Source: DATJWY01 sp035500775 (GTDB lineage: Bacteria > Pseudomonadota > Alphaproteobacteria > Acetobacterales > Acetobacteraceae). Taken from it: a DNA stretch of 31,468 bases. The stretch covers positions 1 to 31,468 of the forward strand of contig DATJWY010000005.1 in the NCBI GenBank assembly GCA_035500775.1, read 5' to 3'. The notes under the pieces are model-generated. The model saw only the letters and a list, made by a program, of their open reading frames with translations, was not told the origin of the DNA and did not search any database. The position numbers were made by a program, and so were the translations under genes. Positions 31,320-31,468 of this stretch are shown here, in pieces (the first letter of the stretch is position 1; every line of letters starts with the position of its first letter).

Positions 31320-31468
31320 ATGGCCCGCAAACCCGCTCCCTCGCCGGACTCCCTGATCCCGCTGGGTGCCGCCAAACTGGCCGAGATCATTCTCGAAGAG
31401 GCGGCGGGCAATCCGGCGTTCCGCAAGCGGGTCAACGCGGCCCTCGCCGGAACCAAGGGGGCGAATGC
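31320..31468 (+). CDS. DUF6880-type protein, 5' part only
   Basis: The window ends 149 bases into this gene. The visible 49 residues begin MARKPAPSPDSLIPLGAAKL and continue AEIILEEAAGNPAFRKRVNA. The helical pattern (L--LGA--LA--ILE-A--NPA-R-R---ALA) resembles the start of DUF6880 proteins, whose role is unknown. The ATG at 31320 has no strong ribosome binding site in view. Confidence 0.6.
   Translation, partial: MARKPAPSPDSLIPLGAAKLAEIILEEAAGNPAFRKRVNAALAGTKGAN

Overview
The window is high-GC chromosomal DNA, most likely from an alphaproteobacterium of the Acetobacteraceae or a close Rhodospirillales relative. This is inferred from protein style (the pheS/pheT pair with an Ala/Glu-rich insertion in PheT, a Thivi_2564-type membrane peptide, a CBS-CBS-BON protein, a DUF6880 start) and from dense GC-rich intergenic palindromes. 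It was not tested by any search. I see no phage, CRISPR array, complete insertion sequence or recognisable defence island. This is a core-genome segment with small mobile scars.

Layout. 1-2.6 kb: a coiled-coil hypothetical gene, a decayed IS6-type transposase, a small membrane peptide, an AT-rich island and tRNA-Thr(TGT). 2.6-4.9 kb: an MFS exporter, a short element with 14-bp inverted ends, a putative lipoprotein and an IS5-type transposase tail. 4.9-6.6 kb: a tetR gene divergent from a PaaI-type thioesterase gene, then a small membrane protein. 7.0-10.0 kb, plus strand: CBS-CBS-BON protein, csaA, xanthine-guanine phosphoribosyltransferase and a Bcr/CflA exporter. 10.1-13.1 kb, minus strand: a DEAD-box RNA helicase with a DbpA-type RNA-binding tail, preceded on the left by a second, diverged copy of its 3' end; between them lies a K+-channel-like gene without the GYG filter. 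13.3-16.0 kb: a thiX-thiZ-thiY pyrimidine-precursor ABC transporter. 16.2-19.6 kb: a patatin-like lipase and a CNNM/HlyC-type CBS membrane protein. 19.8-23.5 kb: a GH17-GT2 fusion, a DUF3429 membrane protein and a small coiled-coil protein. 23.6-27.5 kb: KDPG-type aldolase, a Tat-exported Dyp peroxidase in a two-gene operon with a beta-propeller protein, and a small conserved protein. 27.7-31.5 kb: pheS-pheT and the start of a DUF6880 gene.

The most unusual content is between the genes. One family consists of modular GC-rich palindromes, sometimes several in tandem, near gene ends at seven places. Two of these places contain a 73-nt foldable unit whose flanks are identical while the inner 19 nt differ but keep base pairing in both copies. 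A second family is bipartite (palindrome, spacer ending ctttgtttt, palindrome). Two complete copies and one half copy lie exactly on 3' gene ends; two supply a TAG stop codon and the third extends the TetR protein. The helicase 3'-end duplication looks like a recombination scar from a diverged orthologous locus, because five of seven differences in its best-aligned part are synonymous. I did not find an obvious new multi-gene system. These structured repeats and the duplicated-end locus are the best leads.
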